In this document: piece after piece, positions 24,821 to 34,531 of the stretch
Layout of the letters: each line of letters starts with the position of its first letter
How positions within the stretch are numbered: the first letter of the stretch is position 1
From: Bacillota bacterium
GTDB taxonomy: Bacteria; Bacillota_I; Bacilli_A; Erysipelotrichales; Erysipelotrichaceae
Length of the DNA: 35,915 bases
Direction of reading: 5' to 3'
Assembly: GCA_029097145.1 (NCBI GenBank)
Contig: JAQXNC010000002.1
Span: 1-35,915 of the forward strand
Translations under genes and position numbers: made by a program
The notes under the pieces: model-generated
Told to the model about the DNA's origin: nothing
The model's input: only the letters and a program-made list of their open reading frames with translations
Database searches by the model: none

Positions 24821-27800
24821 ATCTGACTATTCTGTGTATATCACCTTTGACATAATAAGCTTCGTTTGACTTGAGCTTTTTAGATATTCTCGGAATAAAG
24901 AGATATTGATTGGTGAGTCCTGACCCAATCCAGATATAACTATCATATTCATTAAATTCAGAAACATCGCGATACCTCTTAAATTCAAAAATCGGATTAT
25001 TAATCTGGAGCTGTTTATATCTTATAACTTCATCATAATCATAACCAGTGACAAGTATGTGATGCTCAGAAACATTAAGTGGCTCTCTTGTCATCACATC
25101 ATATCCAAGCATATTCTTTTTTAAAACAATCTTTAAAGGTATGGTCTTTAAGAGTTTTCTCTCACATATCAGATTCTTCTTGGTATCATTGACATAAGCC
25201 ATAAGAAATCCAACGAGAAAATCATCTCTTAACATGCAGACATTATTCTCACTGACAGGATTGTAGTGATTAAAAATACCAGTAATGTCATCTTTCATAC
25301 TGATTCCAAGTAGATATTTTTTGAAAACAGTTCGATATTTATATGGAAAGATTGATGATAAACGCAAATTAATTACCATATGAATATTCCCATGATATAT
25401 ATTTGTGAGCATCATTTCAAAATCAGTCTTTATCTCTTCACTTTGGATAAACATTTCATAATCGTCAATAATAATAAATGTTTTATATCGCATAGCGATT
25501 ATCTCATCGATAACATATCTGGTATCTTCGATGTTACTGTAGTCAATACACTCAATAATATTATTCAATTGATTCTTTTTGGCAGTCAAATATAACATAT
25601 AATCATATCTATCTTTATTTCTTGAAAGGTAATGCATAATCAGTTTTATAAAATTATCCCTTTCATCCACTGACTGGTAATAGCTTAATATCACATTATC
25701 TGTATCAAAATCATGAGTCAGTACGCCTTGTTTCAGATTTAAATAATCATCAAATTCACCAATGACAAAAGAATGCTCATCATTTACTTCAAGTTCTTTG
25801 ATTGACTTCCTTTTAAGTGGTAAAAGATAAATTGAAGAAATCTCAATATCACGCATTTCATGATAGCTGTTTATCAGACTGATATAATTCTCTATCTGTC
25901 TTTCCAAATGGGGTGATCTATATTTTCTATCAAATATTACCCTTCCATCATAATCAATTACCATGGCTTTAGCTTCATTCTTTTCATCCATATAAGCTCT
26001 TGAAAACGGTGAATACCCATGTATCAAACCACCATTATATGTCATATAGAATTCTCCAGGACGTTTAATATAATATGCATCAGAGGTTCCTATCAGTTCT
26101 TTTGAATCAGAAGGACTTTGAACCTTGAGAGCTATTTTTGTCTTAACGTTTGACCATATTTCTTCGTCAACAGCCAGTGATGGTTTTTGTGTCAGAAGAA
26201 TCAGACTAATACCTAGACTTCTGCCGATTCTGGCAATCGATATAATATCATTCATGAAATCAGGACGATCATTCTTAAGTTCAGCAAATTCATCGATAAC
26301 AATGATTTCAAATGGTAAATTAGGCAAATTATAACGCTTTTCATAAAGACTATGATATTCCTTGATATTCATAACACTTCTTTGGACAATCGATGACATT
26401 TTAGCGAAAGCAGCTTCACGTCTTTCACACTCCTTATTTAAAGCGATAATTGCCCTATCCAACTTATTCTTATCAGTGTTACTCAACGATAATGTTATGT
26501 GTTTTAAAAGCTTGCCATTATATGACAGTGAATCGGAAAGACCATTACCCTTATAATCAATCAGGGTAAAATTCAGATGATCAGCTCTATAGAAAAGGCT
26601 TAAAGACATAATAAGGGAAATAATAAATTCACTCTTTCCACTTCCAGTAGATCCACCAATCAGAAAATGTGGTCCCAATCCAGTCTCTTCGATATCTTCC
26701 ATTATCCTTCTGCCGGATGCATCAATCCCAAATACAGCTTTAAGATTTTCAGAATGTTTAGAGTATATATTATCGATATTAATATCACTGTATAGATCAT
26801 TTAATGTGACTGTTGTATTCTTTCTATCTGTGAGGTTGAATATATTAAGTTCATCATAGTATTTTGAAAAATCATTCAAGATATAGGATGACATAAATTC
26901 CGTTATATTTTCACTTTCAATTATCTGTCCTTTATCACCTTGAATTTTAACGAGTACTTCACTTTTTCTGCCATAGTTACCATCTGTCATAAAACATACT
27001 ATGTGATTATTTAAAGCGACATCTGTATCAATTCTTTTTAGGGAAAGTATCAGATAATTCTCATACTGTTTTAAATCATCTTCACTAAATGTTATATAAC
27101 GTTTATCATCCTTAAAAAGATGAACAATATTCCTGAGATATGGGCGATGATCATAGAACTCTCTTGTCAAAAGTAATGCAAGCCTTAAATCTTTATGAGA
27201 GATTACCAGACGTAAAAGAAAGCTCTCAAAACATTTAAAGAGATTATCTTTATCTGTCTGAATACTGATATAATGATATTTTTTTAAATCGAGACATATG
27301 GGTACATTTTTATAACACTTATATTTATCAGATAATTGTTTCAATCTTTCATGATTAATCCCATTATCGTCGATAATTGTAATATTACTATCGATGTCGC
27401 CTGTTCCTATTGCTACCTTAAGATAATCGTCGTCATCATCTTCCAGATAGTATACCTTTCCATTTTCTAACATTATTCTTAAATCATCATCACTGACACT
27501 CAGATGTCTATAGAATAAATCGCATTTTTTATAATCATCACCGATTTTTCTTTCAAGATTATCAATTATCAGGGTATTATTATAATCTGTCTTTCCCTTT
27601 TCAATCCGATCTTTTTTAATATTCATATGTCTTGAAATCAAAGGAAAAGACAAAGAAGATATCATCATCACAAAAGGCATCAGTATTGTCGGCAACATTT
27701 CAATCATTTCGCGATGATTGCGATATCCGATATAGATATTGATAAGCGCCACAATAATCATACCTGCTGACATGATAATACTCTGCAGAACGCTTGTGAT

Positions 27801-28463
27801 AAAAGATGATTTCTGATAGGTTTTATGATATTCTTCCAGTTTTAAATGATATTCCATTACTGGTAAATGGTAAGATTTTTTTAGATAGTGGCTTACTCTT
27901 CTGTTTTTTATATTTGGTGTTATCTCAAAATGGTGTTTTGTCTTATCAAAAACCTGTAATAAACACTTTTTATATCCATTGTTTATAAATAGAAATTCAT
28001 GAAAATAGATGATTTTAAGCGAAAATATTTCTATGACATCATTATCATTCAAAAGTTCATTTCTATATCTCTTACCGTTAAGATAAACATATTTAAAATC
28101 GGAAATAATTCTCTGATTCCTGATAAATATATGATACCCCATACCATTTTCAATATCAGGGATAACGTTAGCCTTTGGATGATTTCCAATGAATACCAGC
28201 TGGTTCTCATAGAATTCAAAGTGTTCACATGACATCTTATAGACATATATCATGATTTCATAGAAGGTATCTTTCTTTTTAAGGAAATAGATACCTTCTT
28301 TTAATGGTTTTTCAACCTCACCATCAGTGAACTTTGCATTTTCAGCCTTTAGAAAGAAAAGATTGTGACATGTAATTACCTTAAGATAATCAAGTTTGAT
28401 TTGTATTGCATCGCACGCAACAACTTCGTTATAGTCATAAACCTTAATTTTCAAATGCTGCAT
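24813..28463 (-). CDS. essC: EssC/YukB-like FtsK/SpoIIIE ATPase, type VII secretion motor
   Basis: The 1216-aa protein has an N-terminal region with two FHA-like beta domains (about 1-170), two membrane helices (about 222-246 and 256-277) and an FtsK/SpoIIIE ATPase domain. That domain has Walker A GGSTGSGKS (603-611) and Walker B IIVIDEF (720-726). Two further domain remnants follow (about 885-1050 and 1110-1216) without any GxxxxGK[ST] loop; the second keeps IIIDDYE. Canonical EssC is near 1480 aa with two or three better-kept ATPase domains, so this one is short at the C-terminus. The start overlaps the lipoprotein gene by 20 bp. It would export the WXG100 proteins of the same operon. Confidence 0.87.
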   Translation of the reverse strand: MQHLKIKVYDYNEVVACDAIQIKLDYLKVITCHNLFFLKAENAKFTDGEVEKPLKEGIYFLKKKDTFYEIMIYVYKMSCEHFEFYENQLVFIGNHPKANVIPDIENGMGYHIFIRNQRIISDFKYVYLNGKRYRNELLNDNDVIEIFSLKIIYFHEFLFINNGYKKCLLQVFDKTKHHFEITPNIKNRRVSHYLKKSYHLPVMEYHLKLEEYHKTYQKSSFITSVLQSIIMSAGMIIVALINIYIGYRNHREMIEMLPTILMPFVMMISSLSFPLISRHMNIKKDRIEKGKTDYNNTLIIDNLERKIGDDYKKCDLFYRHLSVSDDDLRIMLENGKVYYLEDDDDDYLKVAIGTGDIDSNITIIDDNGINHERLKQLSDKYKCYKNVPICLDLKKYHYISIQTDKDNLFKCFESFLLRLVISHKDLRLALLLTREFYDHRPYLRNIVHLFKDDKRYITFSEDDLKQYENYLILSLKRIDTDVALNNHIVCFMTDGNYGRKSEVLVKIQGDKGQIIESENITEFMSSYILNDFSKYYDELNIFNLTDRKNTTVTLNDLYSDINIDNIYSKHSENLKAVFGIDASGRRIMEDIEETGLGPHFLIGGSTGSGKSEFIISLIMSLSLFYRADHLNFTLIDYKGNGLSDSLSYNGKLLKHITLSLSNTDKNKLDRAIIALNKECERREAAFAKMSSIVQRSVMNIKEYHSLYEKRYNLPNLPFEIIVIDEFAELKNDRPDFMNDIISIARIGRSLGISLILLTQKPSLAVDEEIWSNVKTKIALKVQSPSDSKELIGTSDAYYIKRPGEFYMTYNGGLIHGYSPFSRAYMDEKNEAKAMVIDYDGRVIFDRKYRSPHLERQIENYISLINSYHEMRDIEISSIYLLPLKRKSIKELEVNDEHSFVIGEFDDYLNLKQGVLTHDFDTDNVILSYYQSVDERDNFIKLIMHYLSRNKDRYDYMLYLTAKKNQLNNIIECIDYSNIEDTRYVIDEIIAMRYKTFIIIDDYEMFIQSEEIKTDFEMMLTNIYHGNIHMVINLRLSSIFPYKYRTVFKKYLLGISMKDDITGIFNHYNPVSENNVCMLRDDFLVGFLMAYVNDTKKNLICERKLLKTIPLKIVLKKNMLGYDVMTREPLNVSEHHILVTGYDYDEVIRYKQLQINNPIFEFKRYRDVSEFNEYDSYIWIGSGLTNQYLFIPRISKKLKSNEAYYVKGDIHRIVRYA

Positions 28464-30393
28464 CAGATACTAAACAATTAATATACGATTCATATTTGTC
28501 ATCGTTTGTGTATACACGAATCTTTGATACTCCAGGTTTTATGGCATTAATAACTCCATTGTCAGTTACTTTTAAAATATTATTGTCACTGCTTTCAAAT
28601 CTCAGATCTTCTAAAGTATATCCATCAGGAATACTTAAAATCACAACTGTTTCTTCCTTATTCTTGATGACCATCGAATAGCTTTCCAGAATGATTTTAT
28701 CAGTATTTAATTTAATCTCATCGCTTTTTAGAGTAAATGGTATATCACGCGTACACTTATTAACAAACATTCCGTTTTCAATGTGATGTCTGTTATTAAA
28801 TATCTGATTATCTTCATCAAGGATATTAATCTTTCGATAAAGCCCTAGACGATAAGCCATTGTATCAGCTTCATTAAAGGTCAGATTAGCCACCCAGTAC
28901 AAAGAGAGGTCACCACAGGCCATGACTTCACCGTTTTCATTAAGTAAAGCGTTAAGGATATCATAAGGTGCACTACTGTTTTCACTGATATGTAAATCAT
29001 CATCATACATATGTACAATAGTATCCATTTTTGCTTTGATTCCAGCTTCGGCATCGACATTCATGATGCGTTTGTTTAGTGCCTTAAGACTTATGTCAAG
29101 GTTGGTCTTACACGAAGTACTGGCTTCAAGATTAAAATCAATATCTTTATTGCTGTCATTAATAATTCTCATGGTGCCATTACGATATTCAAAACCTAAA
29201 TTGTGTGTACTAGTTAAAAGAAGTTCAACTTTACCACTTACATATATATTAACCTTAAGTTCTAAAAGGATTTCCAGTGTTGGAATATTGCCAACAGGCA
29301 CATGAATCCTACAGATTGAAAATGATGTATCGACCATATCTTCTTTCTCTTTTAAGAAATTTTTAGCTGTTTCGAAAAGATTTGTTTTATCAAGTTCGCT
29401 AAAATCGCCATAAAGATACTGATAGCTACCGATACTCATACCTGTTTCTTCACTGGTCTTGAATCCTAATCTCAAATATCCTTCTTGTAGTTTACCGTTT
29501 TTATAATTCCATTTATATGAAGGTTTAATGTCATATATATCAGAATCGAAATAGAAGTTTATCCCATGATCATTCTTTTTGGATATATGTAAATGCAGTC
29601 GATTTAAAGCGGCACTGTAGCTGACTTTATAACCATTGATTTCGAAAGTTTTAACTCCAGATTGTGACGATTGTCTTTCAAATTCATCATCTTCGTATAT
29701 TGAACTGTTTTGATAGGTTTGATGAATTTCTTCAATATATGCTGAATCAAAATCAATCATTTCACTTCCGCTGATATAACTGTCATTTAAAATGTCTTCT
29801 AAATCGACCATTTCATATAACCCATCCATTACCCGATAAAGATTTTCACCATCATATATCACATCACCACTTTGATATTCTGAATTCTCATCTAGATAGA
29901 TAATTTCTTCGCTGAATTCAAGATTACTGACATTTTCATAATCCCTGTTATTGATATAATCAACCGCCATTTTCAAGTATTCAAGCGCTTCATCTTTGGA
30001 TACTTCTTTTTTTGGATGAAACATCTGGTCATTTATATTTATGTATGAATAAGACACAAAATTTAAAATTTCATCGCGATATTTTGAATCATCAATATCA
30101 TTTATTACAGAATTATACAGATGATTATTTTCTCCCAACAGATTAGATAATGTATAGGCCATAAACTCGCGTTTCAGGCTTTCATCATGATTATACCCTT
30201 CCTTAATTACTCCATAATCTTCTAAAGTCTTATCAATATTGTCTTCACAAATAAAACCACTTAATTCACATACATCTTCAAGCCACATATAATTGGTATA
30301 ACTATCATGTTTATTTTGGGGCATACAGGCAGCTAATAATATTAAAATCCCCATAAACAAAATAGTTATTCTTTTATGTAAAGTTTGATGCAT
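28444..30393 (-). CDS. Large lipoprotein of the type VII secretion operon, unrecognised family
   Basis: The 649-aa protein begins with a lipoprotein signal: basic HKR, hydrophobic core, and lipobox LAAC with the modified Cys at 23. A helical region (about 30-150) slightly resembles S-layer-homology repeats, followed by a long beta-rich part, and the C-terminus (about 565-640, DNNILKVTDNGVINAIKPGVSKIRVY) looks like a BIG2 Ig-like domain. No catalytic motif was recognised. It is translated between the WXG100 genes and essC with 20-bp overlaps on both sides, so it is an integral member of the operon. It would sit on the outer face of the membrane. The known parts EssA, EssB and EsaA do not have this layout. 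Confidence 0.7.
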   Translation of the reverse strand: MHQTLHKRITILFMGILILLAACMPQNKHDSYTNYMWLEDVCELSGFICEDNIDKTLEDYGVIKEGYNHDESLKREFMAYTLSNLLGENNHLYNSVINDIDDSKYRDEILNFVSYSYININDQMFHPKKEVSKDEALEYLKMAVDYINNRDYENVSNLEFSEEIIYLDENSEYQSGDVIYDGENLYRVMDGLYEMVDLEDILNDSYISGSEMIDFDSAYIEEIHQTYQNSSIYEDDEFERQSSQSGVKTFEINGYKVSYSAALNRLHLHISKKNDHGINFYFDSDIYDIKPSYKWNYKNGKLQEGYLRLGFKTSEETGMSIGSYQYLYGDFSELDKTNLFETAKNFLKEKEDMVDTSFSICRIHVPVGNIPTLEILLELKVNIYVSGKVELLLTSTHNLGFEYRNGTMRIINDSNKDIDFNLEASTSCKTNLDISLKALNKRIMNVDAEAGIKAKMDTIVHMYDDDLHISENSSAPYDILNALLNENGEVMACGDLSLYWVANLTFNEADTMAYRLGLYRKINILDEDNQIFNNRHHIENGMFVNKCTRDIPFTLKSDEIKLNTDKIILESYSMVIKNKEETVVILSIPDGYTLEDLRFESSDNNILKVTDNGVINAIKPGVSKIRVYTNDDKYESYINCLVSDAAFEN

Positions 30394-30670
30394 TTTCAGT
30401 AATCGTACTTTCTAAAGAATCATATGAAGTGACAATATGATCCAGAAATCTGGCATAAGCCTCAATTGTTTCCTTCTCTAAAGCGAATTTCTTTGCGAAA
30501 TACTCATATCGCTGACGAATCATTTCAGAACCATCTGATTGCCAGATATTATTTAATGATTTCATTTCATTACGGGTATATTCCAGAATATCATCGAGAT
30601 TCGCATTGATTCTCCTGAGTTCTGATGCAATCTGATTGACTTCAGAAAGCGAAATTTTTAAATTACTCAT
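30374..30670 (-). CDS. WXG100 family protein, second of pair
   Basis: The 98-aa protein has two amphipathic helices separated by a turn with W-Q-S-D-G, a loose form of the W-x-G motif, and a C-terminal YDSLE in the place of the YxxxD/E export signal. The length of about 100 aa is typical. Its ATG lies one base after the stop of the first WXG100 gene, so the two are made together and probably pair as a heterodimer. Confidence 0.82.
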   Translation of the reverse strand: MSNLKISLSEVNQIASELRRINANLDDILEYTRNEMKSLNNIWQSDGSEMIRQRYEYFAKKFALEKETIEAYARFLDHIVTSYDSLESTITENASNFT

Positions 30671-30671
30671 A

Positions 30672-30971
30672 CTAGCATTTCAGACGTGAAGCTTCCATAG
30701 CCAACTCTTCCTGGGTTGAATCATAGGCTCTGGCACTGTTTCTTAAAAAATCACTATATTGTGTCATAATTACAGAAATCCTTCGAAAATCATCCTGATA
30801 TGCCTTTATACGATTAGTGAATGCCTGATTGTCCTTACCATTCCAGGCTGCTGATAATTCATCAATACGCTGATATAAATCGACATATAATCTCTGATAA
30901 TCCTGTCTTGCAATATCAATATTGGCAGCGGTTTTCAAAAGCTTATCTGTTTCAACAGTAATATATCTCAC
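30672..30971 (-). CDS. WXG100 family protein (EsxA-like), first of pair
   Basis: The 99-aa helical hairpin protein has a canonical W-N-G turn (AAWNGKDNQAF) and a C-terminal YDSTQEE, close to the YxxxD/E secretion signal. The last residue is Cys, which is unusual. Translation starts at GTG with a strong GGGAGG site. As the first gene of the operon it is a secreted substrate or a structural exported factor of the type VII system. No LXG toxin gene accompanies it in this window. Confidence 0.87.
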   Translation of the reverse strand: MRYITVETDKLLKTAANIDIARQDYQRLYVDLYQRIDELSAAWNGKDNQAFTNRIKAYQDDFRRISVIMTQYSDFLRNSARAYDSTQEELAMEASRLKC

Positions 30972-30994
30972 GTTTTAACCTCCCTTCTACTTCT

Positions 30995-31023
30995 TTATTA
31001 GTCACAATAGTTCAAAATCCCAA
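30995..31023 (-). promoter_or_regulatory. Probable promoter of the type VII secretion operon
   Basis: TTGGGA (31023-31018), a 17-bp spacer and TAATAA (31000-30995) on the minus strand lie between the tex terminator and the GTG start. The leader would be about 17 nt and contain GGGAGG. Confidence 0.5.
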
Positions 31024-31024
31024 T

Positions 31025-31050
31025 AAAAAAGTCGGATTTTTATTCCGACT
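31025..31050 (-). terminator. Terminator of tex
   Basis: GTCGGA (31049-31044) and TCCGAC (31036-31031) form a stem on the minus strand around a 7-nt A/T loop, followed by six U. It overlaps the tex stop codon. Confidence 0.8.
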
Positions 31051-33187
31051 ATATTTCCATTAAACTCAGTTGAACTTTGTTGCGTTTAAGATCAATATCC
31101 GCAACATATACATCGATGATATCACCAACCGCAAGTACTTCAGATGGATGGCCAATACGTTCTTTTGACATTTTTGATATATGCACAAGTCCATCATCAT
31201 GCAGCCCAATATCTACAAATGCCCCAAAGTCAACGACATTTCTGACAACTCCCTGTAGTTTATCACCTTTTTTGAGATCAGTAATCTCAAGAATATCACT
31301 TCTTAATACAGGACCATCAAAATTATCACGATAATCACGAAGCGGTGCCTTTAATGCATCAACGATATCGTTAAGGGTATATTCATCTGTACCCAGGGTC
31401 TTTGCAAGTTCATTCACATCTAAACTATTGGCTTTTTTCATAAAAGCTTCAGTTCCGATTGTTTCATTATCACAAAGTTCAATAATTTTTAAAGCGATAT
31501 CATAACTTTCAGGATGGATACTGGTTCTATCAAGAATCATATCACCATCACTGATTCTAAGAAAGCCTATTGATTGTTCATAAACTTTCTTAGTAACTTT
31601 CTTAACCTTTAAGAGTTCTTCACGATTCTTGAATCTGCCATTTTCAAAACGATAGTTGATTATCGCTTCAGCAGTAGTGTTATTTAAACCTGAAATATGT
31701 TTTAAAAGCTCTTTGCTGGCAGTATTGACATCAGCTCCAACCCGGTTAACAGTTTTAAGTATCGCAAAATCCAGACGTTCATTTAATTCTTTTAGTGGAA
31801 GATCATGCTGATACTGACCAACACCTATACTCTTTGGATCTATTTTTATCAGTTCAGACAGTGGATCTTGAACTCTTCTACCAATAGATACAGCACTTCT
31901 TTCTTCAACATGTAAATCAGGAAACTCTTTTCTGGCAATTTCACTTGCACTATATACACTAGCGCCAGCTTCAGATACAATTGTATATTCAACATTGAGA
32001 TTATTTCTCTTAATCACAGCTGATACAAAGCTTTCTGATTCTCTTGACGCTGTACCATTACCAATAGCTATAATTTCTATATCGTAATCCTTTATTAGTT
32101 TTAAAAGAATAGCTTCCGCTTCTTTTTTCTTGTTTACAGGTTCGTGAGGAAATATCTTATCTATCTTTAACATTTTACCAGTCTCATCCAACACAGCCAG
32201 TTTACAGCCAGTTCTAAAAGCCGGATCAAAGCCCAAGACACGTTTACTTTTTAAAGGTGGCTGCAATAACAGCTTTTCAAGATTCATTGAAAATACTTCA
32301 ATCGACTGTTTTTTTGCCTCTTCACTAAGCTCTCCACGAATTTCTCTTTCAACACTTGGATATGCCAGTCGTTTTAACCCATCATCAATTGCTTCCTCAA
32401 TCAGTTCTTTTCCTATACTCTCACGATTCTTAATAATACCTCTTTTCGCAAACTGTGAGATATAGTCTTTATCATAATTAAAAGAAACGGTAATAACTTT
32501 TTCATCTTCAGCTCTTTCAATCGCCATAATACGATGAGGTTTTAAATATTTCACTTTCTCTTCACGGTCATAATACATCTGATATACACCATTTTCATCA
32601 GGATTATTCTTTTTGACCTTAGTCACAATAACACCATAGTTAAGTATGGAATCTTTAATCTTTGCCCTGATTTTTGCATTATCCGCAACACTTTCAGCAA
32701 TAATGTCTTTAGCTCCATCTAACGCATCATTTACGGTCTTAACTTCATCATTCAGGTATTTTCGAGCTTCTGTTTCAAGATTACCACTTCTTGGCATCTT
32801 CATAATTAATTCATATAAAGGTTCAAGACCTTTTCTTTTAGCCTCTGTAGCTCTTGTTTTACGTTTTTGTTGATAAGGACGATAAATATCTTCAACTTCA
32901 CTAAGTTTTTTGGCATTTTCAATATCTCTTACAATCTCGTCTGTCAGTTTTCCTGTAGCCTCAATTAGTCTTAGGACATCCTCTTTACGCTTTTTGAGAT
33001 TACATTCATACTCGTATTCCTTCTTAACAAACAGAATCTGCTCTTCATCAAGTGATCCTGTCATCTCTTTACGATAGCGCGCAATAAAAGGCACGGTATT
33101 ACCTTCTGATAAAAGTTTTAAAGTATTGCTAACCTGTAATTCTTTGACTTTCAAAGCCAGAGCTATTGGTTTAATTAATTCTTCCAT
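31049..33187 (-). CDS. tex: Tex family transcription accessory / RNA-binding protein
   Basis: The 712-aa protein has the Tex layout: N-terminal helix-turn-helix-like part (FIARYRKEMTGSLDEEQI), a YqgF/RNase H-like domain (about 320-450, VLGFDPAFRTGCKLAVLD), two helix-hairpin-helix motifs (about 480-560), and a C-terminal S1 domain (about 640-710, GDKLQGVVRNVVDFGAFVDIGLHDDGLVHIS). Tex binds RNA/nucleic acid and affects transcription elongation; the precise role is unsettled. It is monocistronic and divergent from pepT, with a GAGGAT-type ribosome site. Confidence 0.95.
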   Translation of the reverse strand: MEELIKPIALALKVKELQVSNTLKLLSEGNTVPFIARYRKEMTGSLDEEQILFVKKEYEYECNLKKRKEDVLRLIEATGKLTDEIVRDIENAKKLSEVEDIYRPYQQKRKTRATEAKRKGLEPLYELIMKMPRSGNLETEARKYLNDEVKTVNDALDGAKDIIAESVADNAKIRAKIKDSILNYGVIVTKVKKNNPDENGVYQMYYDREEKVKYLKPHRIMAIERAEDEKVITVSFNYDKDYISQFAKRGIIKNRESIGKELIEEAIDDGLKRLAYPSVEREIRGELSEEAKKQSIEVFSMNLEKLLLQPPLKSKRVLGFDPAFRTGCKLAVLDETGKMLKIDKIFPHEPVNKKKEAEAILLKLIKDYDIEIIAIGNGTASRESESFVSAVIKRNNLNVEYTIVSEAGASVYSASEIARKEFPDLHVEERSAVSIGRRVQDPLSELIKIDPKSIGVGQYQHDLPLKELNERLDFAILKTVNRVGADVNTASKELLKHISGLNNTTAEAIINYRFENGRFKNREELLKVKKVTKKVYEQSIGFLRISDGDMILDRTSIHPESYDIALKIIELCDNETIGTEAFMKKANSLDVNELAKTLGTDEYTLNDIVDALKAPLRDYRDNFDGPVLRSDILEITDLKKGDKLQGVVRNVVDFGAFVDIGLHDDGLVHISKMSKERIGHPSEVLAVGDIIDVYVADIDLKRNKVQLSLMEI

Positions 33188-33293
33188 ATAAAATCCTCAT
33201 TTCCATTAAATGATAAACTATGAGTTATGATATTAAAAGACTTGTAATTTTAAATTATTGAGTATATCTTATTTCTAAAAGAGAGGGATTTAA

Positions 33294-34508
33294 ATGGATA
33301 TCATTCAAAGATTTTTAAATTATGTCAGCATTGATACACAATCTGATGAATCATCACTGACAAGCCCAAGTACTGATAAACAGTTTAATTTGGCTCATGT
33401 GCTCTATGATGAGTTAAAATGCCTTGGGATTAGCGATCTAAAATTAACTGACAATTGTATTGTATATGCCAGAATACCAGCTAATACCGATGAAGACTAT
33501 GATAGAATCGGTTTCATTGCACATATGGATACATCACCAGATTTCAAAGGAAAAGATGTAAAACCGAGAATTATTAAAAACTATGATGGTTCAGCTATCA
33601 CATTAAATGAAGAACTACAAATAGTACTCGATCCTCATAACTTCGAATGTCTTAAAAGAGATATTGGCTCAGATTTAATCGTAACTGATGGTACTACCTT
33701 GCTTGGAGCTGATGATAAAGCAGGAATTGCAATTATTATGGATATGGCTCAAAGAATTATGAGTGATAATACTGTTAAACATGGCGATATTGCCATAGCC
33801 TTTACTCCTGATGAAGAAGTTGGACGTGGAACAGAAAACTTTGATACTGAATATTTTAATGTCGATTATGCATACACTGTTGATGGTGGAAATGCTGATG
33901 AGATTGAATACGAGAATTTCAATGCTGATAGTGCCTGTGTAAAGGTTCATGGACTGTCTATTCATCCTGGAAGTGCTAAAGGCAAGATGCTTAATTCACA
34001 ACTTGTAGCCTTTGAATTTAATTCACTTTTAAGAACTTTTGATAATCCTGCATATACTGAAGGATACGAAGGTTTTAACCACCTTACCAGCATAAATGGT
34101 GATTGTGAGAATACTGTAATGAATTATATTATCCGCAATCACGATAAGAACCTACTGTTAAAACAGGAAAATGATTTTAAAAACGCCATGGAATTCCTAA
34201 ACAGAAAATATGGTGATGGTACTGTTGAAGTTGAAATAGTTCATACATATGCAAATATGCGTGAATTTATTGAAAAACGTATGGATATCATAGATAAAGT
34301 TAAGAGAATTATGCGTGAAATGAATATGGAACCTAAATCAAGTCCAATTAGAGGCGGAACAGATGGTGCTTCTTTAACCTATATGGGTCTTCCTTGCCCA
34401 AATCTGGGTACTGGTGGACGTAATTATCATGGCAAATATGAATATCTTTCCATAAATGAATTTCTGATAATGAGCGAGCTAGTATATAAAATAGTCACCA
34501 ATAAATGA
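33294..34508 (+). CDS. pepT: Peptidase T (tripeptide aminopeptidase, M20B)
   Basis: The 404-aa dizinc enzyme removes the N-terminal residue from tripeptides in the cytoplasm. Motifs present: H77-x-D79 in AHMDTSPDF, D140 in LLGADDKAG, E174-E175 in TPDEEVGRG, the VDGG segment, and RGGTDGASLTYMGLPCPNLGTGGRNYHG near the end. Length and motifs are those of PepT and not of the broader M20A dipeptidases. The start has AGAGAGGG 6-7 nt upstream. It ends at a hairpin shared with the alcohol dehydrogenase gene. Confidence 0.95.
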   Translation: MDIIQRFLNYVSIDTQSDESSLTSPSTDKQFNLAHVLYDELKCLGISDLKLTDNCIVYARIPANTDEDYDRIGFIAHMDTSPDFKGKDVKPRIIKNYDGSAITLNEELQIVLDPHNFECLKRDIGSDLIVTDGTTLLGADDKAGIAIIMDMAQRIMSDNTVKHGDIAIAFTPDEEVGRGTENFDTEYFNVDYAYTVDGGNADEIEYENFNADSACVKVHGLSIHPGSAKGKMLNSQLVAFEFNSLLRTFDNPAYTEGYEGFNHLTSINGDCENTVMNYIIRNHDKNLLLKQENDFKNAMEFLNRKYGDGTVEVEIVHTYANMREFIEKRMDIIDKVKRIMREMNMEPKSSPIRGGTDGASLTYMGLPCPNLGTGGRNYHGKYEYLSINEFLIMSELVYKIVTNK

Positions 34509-34509
34509 T

Positions 34510-34531
34510 AAAGGTCACGAAAGTGACCTTT
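34510..34531. terminator. Shared hairpin between pepT and the alcohol dehydrogenase gene
   Basis: A perfect 9-bp stem AAAGGTCAC / GTGACCTTT closed by a GAAA tetraloop lies 2 nt past the pepT stop and touches the opposite gene's stop. The U-tracts are short on both strands. Confidence 0.7.

Noticed and set aside
28049..28246. Additional ORF inside the essC region
   Set aside because: It is another reading frame of the essC coding sequence with no start signals.
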